Assembly (NCBI GenBank): GCA_023231475.1
Contig: JALJEE010000958.1
Location: forward strand, 1-64,000
Origin: Seison nebaliae
Lineage: Eukaryota > Rotifera > Pararotatoria > Seisonacea > Seisonidae
DNA length: 64,000 nt
Reading direction: 5' to 3'
The notes under the pieces are model-generated. The model saw only the letters and a program-made list of their open reading frames with translations. It did no database searches and had not been told where the DNA came from. Below are positions 1 to 9,025 of this stretch, in pieces; position 1 is the first letter of the stretch, and every line of letters begins with the position of its first letter. The position numbers and the translations under genes were made by a program.

Positions 1-126
1 GGTACAGTTCAGCAACTTCAAAATAATTTATTTTCTAAATATTTTTGAGAAATGTTTATTTATTCAGTATGTTCTCGCTTACCATCCGGGAAGATGTGAG
101 AATATACAGAATAGATGTATGTGAAA

Positions 127-600
127 TGACATTTATATTTAAGAGATAAATTCGTAATTTTAATTAAATGTTTGCTTATGTTGTTGGAGAAAATAATTCT
201 ACGCAATTTTCCTTCAACCTTTTTCGCGACTGAAAAACTTTTCTCTGAATCAGTTTTTGAAGGATTTACGATGTCGATTGCATTAATGAATTGTCATTTT
301 TATAAGATTAGCATGCCCATTCGATTACAATTCTTCCGACTTTACAATAACTTATGACTATAACTATTAATTTTAATGAATTTTTGTAAAATTAAAAGCC
401 CATGAAAAATACAACTTTATAGTCTTGACAATTGACCAATGACGTATCGTTCTGATAAATTTAAAGAACTGTGGAAAATGTCGTTAATATGAAACCTCTG
501 AATATATTGTTCGTTAACCTTAAAACTGTTGTTGTTGGATAAATTCAAATTTTTGATATTTTAATATAAACGAAAAAGTTTGTGAGAAGACTATTGATTG
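127..600. repeat. Direct repeat, copy 1, left part
   Basis: This stretch is repeated in the same orientation at about 4009-4450 with scattered substitutions and small indels. Shared landmarks include ATTCTACGCAA and GACTGAAAAACTTTTCTCTG-like strings. It forms the left part of copy 1. The right part continues at 1266-1476 after an insertion that is absent from copy 2. Confidence 0.8.
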
Positions 601-619
601 CATTATATGAGAAACGTTT

Positions 620-1150
620 TATTACAACAAAATTATTCTTATTCTGAAGAACCTGATCAAACCTCGCTAAATTCATACAGATCGACTTGTATTTCTTCTT
701 TCTTACTGAAAGTATTCGAGAACCTTATCTTGATCCGATACCGTATTGTAGTCTATTCGTCATCGTATCAATTCACCTATCGATCATCCTGTCGAGGCAC
801 ATAGCCTCTTCTTCTCATTCTTCGTTTGGCTACAAGTATCGCTAAGGAAATGAAACTTTCTTTACATCTTCTCTTCCTTGACGATTCAACGGCATTCGAT
901 TCAGTCAACGTTTCTTTCCCATTTGATTATCATATCCTAATATTATATTCTCAAATTTGTCGTCCATCTCTCCTGCAATTCCTCTGGACGCATTGTTCAC
1001 GGTCATAGCTACATCACTTCCTTCCAAATTAATTCAAGAGTTCGTCAAAGTACGATCCTAGGTCCCTGGTTATTTGGACTGGCTATTGACAGCGTCCTGT
1101 GCGAACTTAACCAAAATAACAAGACCGCCATCGGCGATTTCTTACTTGAT
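620..1150 (+). mobile_element. Decayed non-LTR reverse transcriptase fragment
   Basis: Three short open stretches in different plus-strand frames resemble consecutive pieces of a LINE-type reverse transcriptase. The first has LLKVFENLIL, similar to the 'SKVFEKLI' region. The second has LLFLDDSTAFDSVN, similar to the 'FSKAFDSVN' motif with its catalytic aspartate. The third has ILGPWLFGLAIDSVL, similar to 'GSVLGPLLF', followed by a degenerate version of the YADD box. Frame changes and stops separate the pieces, so this is a dead relic. The clade (Jockey, CR1 or RTE type) cannot be told. It lies inside copy 1 of a direct repeat and is missing from copy 2, which suggests either insertion into copy 1 or loss from copy 2. 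Confidence 0.65.
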
Positions 1151-1265
1151 CGACCGTGATTCCTTCGATCAATTGCGATTCTATGTTGACACCGAGAAAG
1201 ACAATATTTTTTTTCTCTTTCTTCACATTTATCCCAACGGGAATTCTAACTAATAAATAATAATT

Positions 1266-1476
1266 CCTTTCCTTCGTTCTAATGATTGTTAAATATTCTT
1301 CTCTTGTTGTGCGTAATTTTGATGATTTGTCAAAGTTCGTGGAGGATGAAAATTTTGGATGGAGATACTTCATATCTTTTTAGGAGAAAGGTCATTAAAG
1401 AAAATTTCCTCAAATCTTTCTTTTTCTAGGTAATGTTTTTAGCGATTTTATCCAGATGATTATGATGTTCGAAGAA
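1266..1476. repeat. Direct repeat, copy 1, right part
   Basis: This matches about 4647-4873 closely, for example GGTAATGTTTTTAGCGAT and GATGTTCGAAGAA at the right end. Copy 2 has about 20 extra bases near 4699. The remaining 1477-1712 stretch holds no recognisable gene. Confidence 0.8.
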
Positions 1477-1712
1477 ATTAGTGTATTTTTTATAAGTATT
1501 TATTATTATCCAAATACAAAGCTTATTATAATAAATTATCTTATCAGTAAAAAATTAAAATCCTTAAAACAGACTCAAAGCGAGGAAATCAAAATGTTAA
1601 GGTATTTTACTTATAAATAAAAACGAAAGAATTGATTGAAATATTATCGTTAAATGAATAGTTTAAAAGTTTTTAAGGAACGATTTCTTGAATTCATGAA
1701 TTTTTGGAATAA

Positions 1713-3559
1713 CTAGAAATTGAGATTTATTTTATTATAAACGTCCTCAGTTTCGTTATAGCAACCCCCCCTTTGCAGTAAGAAGTTGTAAATGACATCA
1801 TCGTTTCCAAAAAACTGACACCTATCATTAGATACCATTCCATATAAAAGTGACTCATCATGACAAACACATCCGTCTTCAATTGAACTGCAATTGACTA
1901 TATTACTCCCATCATAACCTAGCTAAAATAAGTGAAATGTGTAAAATAATGAAAATAACGGCTATATTGAACATTGGGTAGTATCATTGATTCATTTCCA
2001 CAAAACGGATCCATTATTTCATCATTTTCAATACTGGGCGCTGTTGAAGCGTTATAAAATATTGTATAACTCTTATAATACATCGAAAAAAATATAAAAA
2101 AGGCATGAAAAAAAAAGTAAACAGCTGTGATGCTTCCACCCATACGAGAGTAGATGAATTCCGTACCATTAAATGAAAAGTCAATGAACTTAATATCATT
2201 CCAAAAGTTTTGAGGATTAGAGACAAGGATGAATAACGTTGAAAGTTTAAACACAATGGTTGTGTGAATTCTCTCGTTATGTAGAATTGGGATTAATGTG
2301 TGGCTTAACCTAAATCCGGTAGTTCTGCTAGTTAAAATAGACACAGTAGACGTAGGTGATACAACAGACGAAGTAGATCCGGTAGTTGCGTTAGTTAAAA
2401 TAGACACAGTAGACGTAGGTGATACAACAGACGAAGTAGCTCCGGTAATTGCGTTAGTTAAAATAGACACAGTTGACGTAGGTGATCGAGAAGATAAGAT
2501 AGTCTCATTCCTTATGGGATAAGTAGATTGGATAAGTGTACTAGATAATTTGGGCGACATAGTTTTTATGGAAGTTGCAAGTGTAGAAGATGTAAATAAT
2601 TTTGAAGATATAGTACTGGAAATTGTTGTTATATTATCAACAGTACTACTTGCATAAGTTAAAATAGTATTGGATATAGTGGGTTCTTTTGTTGACAACT
2701 TTAAATTTGTCGTAAAATTCGATTGATTCAATGTAGTATACTGCATTATTGTAAATGTTGGTGTTGAATGACGAAAATTTTGTGAGTTATTCATTATACT
2801 TGTAAATGATGACCACTCGTCACGATGGCTTGTCGTTCCATAATTAGTTGACTCTAACATAGTAGTAAAATATGATGGTTTTGTTAGATTGTCCGTTGTC
2901 GATATAGTGGGTTGTTTTGTTGACAACTTGAAATTTGTCGTAAAATTCGAAGGATTCAATGCAGTAGGCCATGTTTCGGTTATAAATGTTAGTGTTGAAT
3001 GACGAAAATTTTGAGAGCTATTCATTGTACTTGTAAATGATGACCACTCGTCACGATGGTTTGTCGTTCCATAATTAGTTGACCCTAACACAGTAGTAAA
3101 ATATGATGGTTTTGTTAGATCTGAACTAAAAAAGTTCAACGAATTATTAGTAGCCGAAGAAACTTTAGGTAGATTTGTAGAAACGAATTTCAACGTATTT
3201 GATGATTGTAAATTAGATGATGGAAAAGATTGGATTGAAGTTAATGTAGAATTACTGGTTACATTGGGTGTCGTTAGCATTGTTGATGATTGATCGCTGG
3301 AGTGAAATTCACAATCGATAAGTTTTCCATCAGAAAATTGATAGAATTTTGTTACTTGCTCTATGATGCGAAGGTTCAAAATTTCAACTGTCCATTCATC
3401 TCCATTAACTTGATCGGCTGTACTTAAGTCCACAGTGTCACCTATTTTATTATGGGAACTGCCAACTCCTATGTCTAATATTGTTCCCTCAATAATTGCA
3501 GTAATATAGAAACATGATAACAGAAGAAAAGTATTCATATTGTTATTCTCAAATCTCAT
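1713..3559 (-). CDS. Mucin-like secreted Ser/Thr-rich protein with internal repeats
   Basis: The spliced model is complement(1713-1922, 1973-2071, 2123-3559), 581 residues, closing exactly in frame. The second Met (MNTFLLLSCFYITAIIEG) opens a clear signal peptide. The middle of about 400 residues is Ser/Thr/Asn-rich with many N-x-S/T sites, as in mucin-type surface or secreted glycoproteins. It contains two copies of a 76-residue repeat (DNA period 228 nt) and three copies of a 21-residue repeat (63 nt). The last exon, about 69 residues, is cysteine-containing (NCSSIEDGCVCHDE, then single Cys further on). The 2072-2122 intron is 51 nt and has no in-frame stop, so it could be misread as coding; it would add a false hydrophobic stretch. 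No family is recognised. The gene sits between two direct repeats, consistent with a fast-evolving accessory locus. Confidence 0.6.
2305..2490. repeat. 63-nt tandem repeat, three copies
   Basis: Three tandem units share TTAAAATAGACACAGT and GACGTAGGTGAT. Read on the minus strand they encode a 21-residue Ser/Thr/Val repeat of the mucin-like protein. The first two units are nearly identical, indicating recent expansion. Confidence 0.85.
2691..3120. repeat. 228-nt coding repeat, two copies
   Basis: TTGACAACTT recurs at 2692 and 2920, giving a 228-nt period (76 codons). Both copies contain ATGATGACCACTCGTCACGA, and they end in TTTTGTTAGAT. They are in the mucin-like gene and keep its reading frame. 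Confidence 0.85.
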
Positions 3560-4008
3560 TCAATCTTCCTTCTTTGTATAGTGATAATATAAATGGGAGT
3601 TAGACAAAGAAATATGATAAAATCAAGTATATCATGGGTATACATATTAATTATTGAAACTTCGGAATTTCAATCGTCCATTCAGTGACGTCACACATAC
3701 AATCAGTTATAAAACTATCAAATTAGCCTAATGATCTTTAATTTACTTTGACTAATTCTATTTTAAAGGCGTTTTAACGTTTATGAACATTTAATTTTCA
3801 TTAAGTTATAATTTTAAAATTATAATCATTTACCATTTATGAAATTAAATTTGCAATTCAATATTTATTTATTTTTTTGTTTTGTAAGTAATAATATTTC
3901 TATCTTCAACGTTCATTTTAGTTATTTAAAGCATTAAAACGATAAAACGTTTAAAAAATTAAATTATAAACTAGATTAAGAATTCTACTTTAATTTGGTA
4001 ATACATTT
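3560..4008. other. Intergenic, no gene seen
   Basis: This AT-rich stretch lies upstream of the mucin-like gene and contains its presumed promoter. No open frame, RNA gene or further repeat was recognised. Confidence 0.5.
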
Positions 4009-4450
4009 AACATTTATATTTAGGAGATAAATTCGTAATTTTAATTAAACTTTTGCTTATGTTGTTGGAGAAAATAATTCTACGCAAATTTCCTTCAACA
4101 TTTTCGCGATTGAAAAACTTTTCTCTGAATCGGTTTTCGAAGGATTTACGACGTTGATTGCATTGACCAATTGTCTTTTTTATAAGACGTTTCAATAACT
4201 TATGACTATAACTATTAATTTCAATGAATTTTAAAAAAATTAAAAGCCCATGACAAATACAACTTCATAGTCTTGACAATGTCACTCAAAATAAGAACTG
4301 TGAGAAATGTCGTTAATATGAAATGTCTGAATATATTGTTCGTTAAGCTTAAAACTGTTGTTGTTGGATAAATTGAAATTTTTGACTTTTTAAAAAAAAC
4401 GAAAAAGTTTGTGAGAGGACTATTGTTTGCGATATATGAGAAACGTTTTA
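4009..4450. repeat. Direct repeat, copy 2, left part
   Basis: This is the second copy of the sequence at 127-600, in the same orientation. Between this part and the right part (4647) are about 200 bases unlike the reverse-transcriptase relic that occupies the same place in copy 1. Confidence 0.8.
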
Positions 4451-4646
4451 TTTACTTGTATAAAATAAACATGCAAAACTTATACGTTCACTATTCGTTT
4501 CTATTCTATTCGACTCATTCTTCATTTGTTTAGTTCATTCATTTTTTCCCTTCAATTTTTTAGGGCACAGGCTTCATCAAACAATCATGAAGAGAATTTG
4601 TCCTTCTTCTTCTTGTCAGCCATCCACGCATATTCTTATTCATTAC

Positions 4647-4873
4647 TTTCCCTCGTTCTGATGATTGTTAAATATTCTTCTCTTGTTGTGCGTAATTGAT
4701 CCTTTATTTTCCAGTGTGATAATTTGTCAAAGTTCGTGAAAGATGAAAATTTTGGATGGAGATACTTCACATCTTTTTAGGAGAACGGTCATTAAAGAAA
4801 ATTTCCTCAATTCTTTCTTTTTCTAGGTAATGTTTTTAGCGATCTTATCCAGATGATTGTGATGTTCGAAGAA
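4647..4873. repeat. Direct repeat, copy 2, right part
   Basis: This is the second copy of 1266-1476. The remaining sequence to 5292 is AT-rich with no recognised gene and contains the U2AF1 upstream region. Confidence 0.8.
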
Positions 4874-5292
4874 TGATATGATTGTCTAATAATGAATCTC
4901 AAATTTTAAATTTAAATCTCCGTTTAACTTTTAGGATTCCACAAACTATCCACAATTTATTTAGGTAAAAAAAGTCATCGAACGTTTTTCGAAAATTTCG
5001 AATCTTTCATCTTTCATCGAGAGAGTTAACTTGTTTTTTGATAACATTTTTTTGGGGGACAATGAACAAGAATTTTTAACATTTTTTCCTTTTCTATTTG
5101 TGATTGATAAAATTTGATTTCATCATCTAATTTGTTCAATCAAATTTTATTATATTTTTTTTTAAAAATAAAAAAAGGAAATTTTTTTATCGAATAACTT
5201 CCTGCACAGCAATTATCATATAAATAGATAAACACAATTTTCGAAATTATTGTTCAATTTTAAACGAGAGAATTTGATCAAATTGGGAAATA

Positions 5293-6114
5293 ATGGCGGA
5301 ACGTCTCGCTTCAATTTTCGGTACGGAAAAAGATAAAGTTAATTGTTCATTTTATTTCAAAATCGGTGCATGTCGTCATGGTGATAAATGTGCACGAGTA
5401 CACAATCGTCCAACATTCAGTCAAACTATTCTCTTAAAGAACATTTACCTCCAACAATTCAATACGACATCAAATTCGAAAGTATCGTCGTCAGGTGGAA
5501 ATGGTCGGAATGAATCAGCTTTCAGAAATGATACAGATAATCAACATGAATTTGATGATTTTTATGAAGAGTTGTGGGTAGAGATTAGTGAGAAATATGG
5601 AGAGATTGAAGAGATGAAAGTTTGCGATAATTTAGGCGAACATTTGGTCGGAAATTGTTATATAAAATTTCGTCGAGAAGACGATGCGGCAAAAGCAGTG
5701 AAAGAATTGAATAATCGATGGTTCGATGGAAAACCAATTTATGCAGAATTATCACCTGTCACTGATTTTAGAGAAGCATGTTGTAGACAATATGATTTAG
5801 GAGAATGTACTCGAGGCGGTTTCTGTAATTTTATGCATCTCAAACATATTTCTAAGACATTGTCAAAGCGATTGTTTAAAGAGCAGAATTATCGATATGA
5901 AGATTCCGAACATTCCTCTCGACATGATGGATACTCGAGAGAGAGACATCGACATCATAACGATGAAGGATATCGTTCACATGATCATCCCAGAGATTCA
6001 TCAAACCGTCGTCATCGACGACATCGATCACCAACCGCTGACGAGAATAGTGAACGACATCATCATCGTTCACATCAAAATGGCAATTATAGACGTCGAC
6101 GTCGACACGATTAA
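5293..6114 (+). CDS. U2AF1: U2AF small subunit (U2AF35)
   Basis: This is the small subunit of the U2 snRNP auxiliary factor, which recognises the AG of 3' splice sites in the nucleus together with U2AF2. The first 33 residues are almost identical to human U2AF35 (ASIFGTEKDKVNCSFYFKIG). The order is CCCH zinc finger 1 (about 16-38), an atypical RRM (about 60-147, with VGNCYIKFRRE and NNRWFDGKPI), and zinc finger 2 (CCRQYDLGECTRGGFCNFMH). Numbering matches human at the start, and position 34, serine in human, is alanine here (KCARVH). The tail (195-273) is Arg/His-rich with only a few RS pairs, unlike the usual RS/glycine tail. The gene is a single exon of 273 codons, longer than the roughly 240 residues of human. 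Confidence 0.95.
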   Translation: MAERLASIFGTEKDKVNCSFYFKIGACRHGDKCARVHNRPTFSQTILLKNIYLQQFNTTSNSKVSSSGGNGRNESAFRNDTDNQHEFDDFYEELWVEISEKYGEIEEMKVCDNLGEHLVGNCYIKFRREDDAAKAVKELNNRWFDGKPIYAELSPVTDFREACCRQYDLGECTRGGFCNFMHLKHISKTLSKRLFKEQNYRYEDSEHSSRHDGYSRERHRHHNDEGYRSHDHPRDSSNRRHRRHRSPTADENSERHHHRSHQNGNYRRRRRHD

Positions 6115-6445
6115 TCTTAGCCTGAGTTCCCTATCCAAATCATATTATTTGTCGATGTATTTCTCATCATTTCTATTGTCTTTTAAATTAAATTTTTTTT
6201 CTTCAAACTTCAAACCATCAATAACGGTATCATGATTATATATTTGAGATGCAGGAATTGATTGAATATCGAGTCATCGTTAAAATTATAAATAAAAATT
6301 TCCATCAAATTTATTTGAATCTGAATTAAAATTTTTTGAATAAAATACTTAAATATTTAGCTTAGTAATTTGGAAGTTTTTTTTTGTGAAGAATAATTAT
6401 CGTTCGTTGCTAAGGAGATTGATAAAGAAATTTCTAGAAACGAAA
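6115..6445. other. Short intergenic gap
   Basis: This 330-base AT-rich gap separates the U2AF1 stop from the CFAP298 start. It includes AATAAA-type polyadenylation signals near 6291 and 6340. No other gene is seen. Confidence 0.5.
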
Positions 6446-7339
6446 ATGGTTTTACTGAATGTGAAAATTGGAGATAAATCACGGTTTCTTTTCGAAACAA
6501 CTTGCGATGCATTAGTATCTGATGTATTGAATGAAGTTTGTTCGTTAACGAATGATTGTCTGAAAATTGAGAGAATCTGTTCGGAGATTCCGTTATTGAT
6601 GGAAAGTGGCGTTGTGATGCCATTGAACATGCAAGGTTTAACTGATGATCAAATCGTCGATTTGAAATTAGTGGATGAGTGGAAAGAGACTTGTATTCCA
6701 TCTGGTGGATATGAAGAAGGAAAAGATCAATATGGGAGACGTAATGGACGAGCTCCATTAGATAAAATGAAATCAGTTCTCGAACGAGCGATAAATGACG
6801 GAAAACGATTAATTAGTATGAAGAACGTTTCACAAGGAACAATATTAACAAAGGAACATATAAAAGAATCTTTAAACATTTTGAAAGGAGCAATAACTAT
6901 TGTTTATCCGATGAATCTTCCACCACACGATCCAATTAGAATGGAATTAGAAAATCGAGAAGATCTTTCTGGAACTCAAGCGAGTAAAGATGTCCTTCCT
7001 CAACCATATAAGGAAAATATCAAATTATGGTTTTGTGGTAAAGAATTGAAGATAAATAATAAATTAAGTGATCATATAGGTTGGAATGAAAAAACGAAAT
7101 GTGTCATTAAAATCGGAAGGAAAGAAAGTGGAGCACCAGGTCGAGAACCGATCATCAATGAAGAAGAACAAAAACAATTGATGAGTCATTATTATAAGAA
7201 GGAACAAGAAGATAAACGTGTTCGTGAACATGAGATGCATAATGATAGTGATCATTATCTAAATTCACCATGGGCTGATCCGAATTCATTGAAACGTCAA
7301 TTTCATGGTTTAAATAATATAAGAATGCCATTTAAATGA
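6446..7339 (+). CDS. CFAP298: Cilia and flagella associated protein 298 (C21orf59/Kurly)
   Basis: CFAP298 is a cytoplasmic factor needed for axonemal dynein assembly and ciliary motility and polarity. The protein of 297 residues matches the human one (about 290) along its whole length. Conserved blocks are MQGLTDDQIVDLKLVDEW, the GRRNGRAP block, the IVYPMNLPPHDPIRMELENR region, LSGTQAS, GAPGREPIINEEEQKQLM, and the C-terminal YLNSPWADPNSLKRQFHG. The start is the ATG of MVLLNVKIGD, where homologues begin. An upstream in-frame extension exists but does not start with ATG and is not needed. There is no intron. It is one of several cilium genes in the window. Confidence 0.95.
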   Translation: MVLLNVKIGDKSRFLFETTCDALVSDVLNEVCSLTNDCLKIERICSEIPLLMESGVVMPLNMQGLTDDQIVDLKLVDEWKETCIPSGGYEEGKDQYGRRNGRAPLDKMKSVLERAINDGKRLISMKNVSQGTILTKEHIKESLNILKGAITIVYPMNLPPHDPIRMELENREDLSGTQASKDVLPQPYKENIKLWFCGKELKINNKLSDHIGWNEKTKCVIKIGRKESGAPGREPIINEEEQKQLMSHYYKKEQEDKRVREHEMHNDSDHYLNSPWADPNSLKRQFHGLNNIRMPFK

Positions 7340-7448
7340 ACATGATTAATGGAAAATATTTATTTTAATTTCATTAAAACTTTCATCAATTCATTTAATT
7401 TATTATTTATTTCAATCTTTTTCAATTTTCTTTTATTTTCATCATCAG

Positions 7449-8928
7449 ATGAATTCATCTTTCCGTTGTCTTCTTGTTGATGTTGGAGGTTATACAATAA
7501 AAATCGGTTGGAGTGATGAGAAGAAGCCAAAGTAATTTTCTTCTAAAATTTTCTTATTTCTCACAATTCTTCATCGATTTATACGAAAGGATTTATCCAA
7601 ATTGCATTTATCGATCACGAACTTCGAAGAAAAATCAATATATTAGTGGAGAAATAAAAAATAGTGTTGATCGAATGTCATTATATTATCATTTGCCAAT
7701 ACAAAAAGTTTTTATTTCGAAATTTTATGAAAAAGTTTTATTAACTAATTATTATAAATTTTGAAGGGTTATATCACTAATTGGGAATTACAAAAGGAAA
7801 TATTCGATTATATTTTCGATGATATGAAAGTTTAACAAATTCTAATTATTCAAATTTATTGCTATAATCTAATGATTATTAGATATTTGAAGAAGAAGAA
7901 CATCCACATCTATTGATAACAGAACCGTTGTTCAATTTCCATACTAATCAAGTGACACTCATCTCGTTATTATTCAACCATTATCAATTTGGAAGTATTC
8001 GGAGATTTCATCGTTAAGAAATTAATTCATTTTTTGAAATATCATTTTATTCTAATCGATCATTCTTAGCCATCGTTCTTGGATATTATTATTCGTTGAA
8101 GAAATGTAAAGAAGATTCTTTGGCAGCTATCGTCGTCGATAGTGGTTATTCATTCACTCATATGGCAGCAGTGGATGATGATGGAAATGTGATAAAGTCA
8201 ACAATTCGACGAATCGATGTTGGAGGGAAAATGTTAACGAATTATATGAAGGAAGCAATCTCTTATCGACAATTGATGGTGATGGAAGAGACTTTTGCCA
8301 TCAATGAATTGAAAGAACATTGTTCATATGTGGCAGAAGAAGATTTCAAAAAGGAATTAGAAGATATTAAAAAGAATGATAAACAAATCCGTTATCTATT
8401 ACCAGATTGGGATCGTGTAAGAAATGGAAGAATTATTGGACCAGAAGAATCGGTGAATGAAGAAATTCAAATTTTAACATTGAGAAACATTCATATGAAA
8501 GTACCCGAATTATTATTCAATCCTCAACAAGCTGATATTAAACAATTAGGAATTGTAGATTGTTTGATCGAATCCATACTCCACAACCATGACATCGACG
8601 AACAATTGAAAGAACGATTATTTGGAAATATCATATTGTTTGGTGGTAATATGAAAATTAAGAAAATGAAAAATCGAATAGAAAAAGATTTGCGTTCACA
8701 TCTCAATGAATTTTGGGAGATAAAATTGAATATGTTCGATGAACTTCTTCCTTGGAATGGTGCATTAACTTTCATTTCTCATTTGAATGATACAAAACGT
8801 TCAAATATTGCGAAGAAATTCGATAATGTCGTCTATTTAGAAGAATTCGAGAAATATTCTTCCACTCAACTATTTCAACAATTTCGACGAAATAATTATA
8901 TTATTGATTCAACTCCATCATCATCACT

Positions 8929-8959
<31 letters not shown>

Positions 8960-8971
8960 TTTACAACATAA
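7449..8971 (+). CDS. ACTR6: Actin-related protein 6
   Basis: ARP6 is a nuclear actin-related subunit of the SWR1/SRCAP complex that deposits H2A.Z. The model joins 7449-7531, 7590-7707, 7767-7829, 7883-7994 and 8070-8971 (425 residues; human 396). The order of conserved blocks follows ARP6: LLVDVGGYTIKIGWS (phosphate loop), YHLPIQKGYITNWELQKE, LLITEPLFNFH, AAIVVDSGYSFTHM, INVGGK-like DVGGKML with SYRQL, LFNPQQADIKQLGI and ILFGGN. The last 30 residues are a Ser/Pro/Thr tail not found in human. Introns are 53-75 nt. Its stop codon is only 54 nt from the convergent RARS1 stop, so the 3' ends must overlap or abut. Confidence 0.9.
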
Positions 8972-9025
8972 ACATGAAATATTTTAAAGAATTTTATTTT
9001 TTTAAATAAAAATTTTATATGACAA

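Noticed and set aside
1107-1373. 88-codon minus-strand frame over the repeat region
   Set aside because: It lies antisense to the decayed reverse transcriptase and runs into the direct repeat; its counterpart in copy 2 is not open.
2298-2522. Plus-strand frame with VDVGDTTDEV repeats
   Set aside because: It is the antisense reading of the 63-nt repeats of the mucin-like gene; a period divisible by three keeps it open by chance.
4007-4195. 62-codon minus-strand frame in repeat copy 2
   Set aside because: The frame is not kept in copy 1 of the same repeat, so it is a chance opening.
5897-6235. 112-codon frame overlapping the U2AF1 tail
   Set aside because: It is a shifted reading of the Arg/His codons of U2AF1 and has no independent support.
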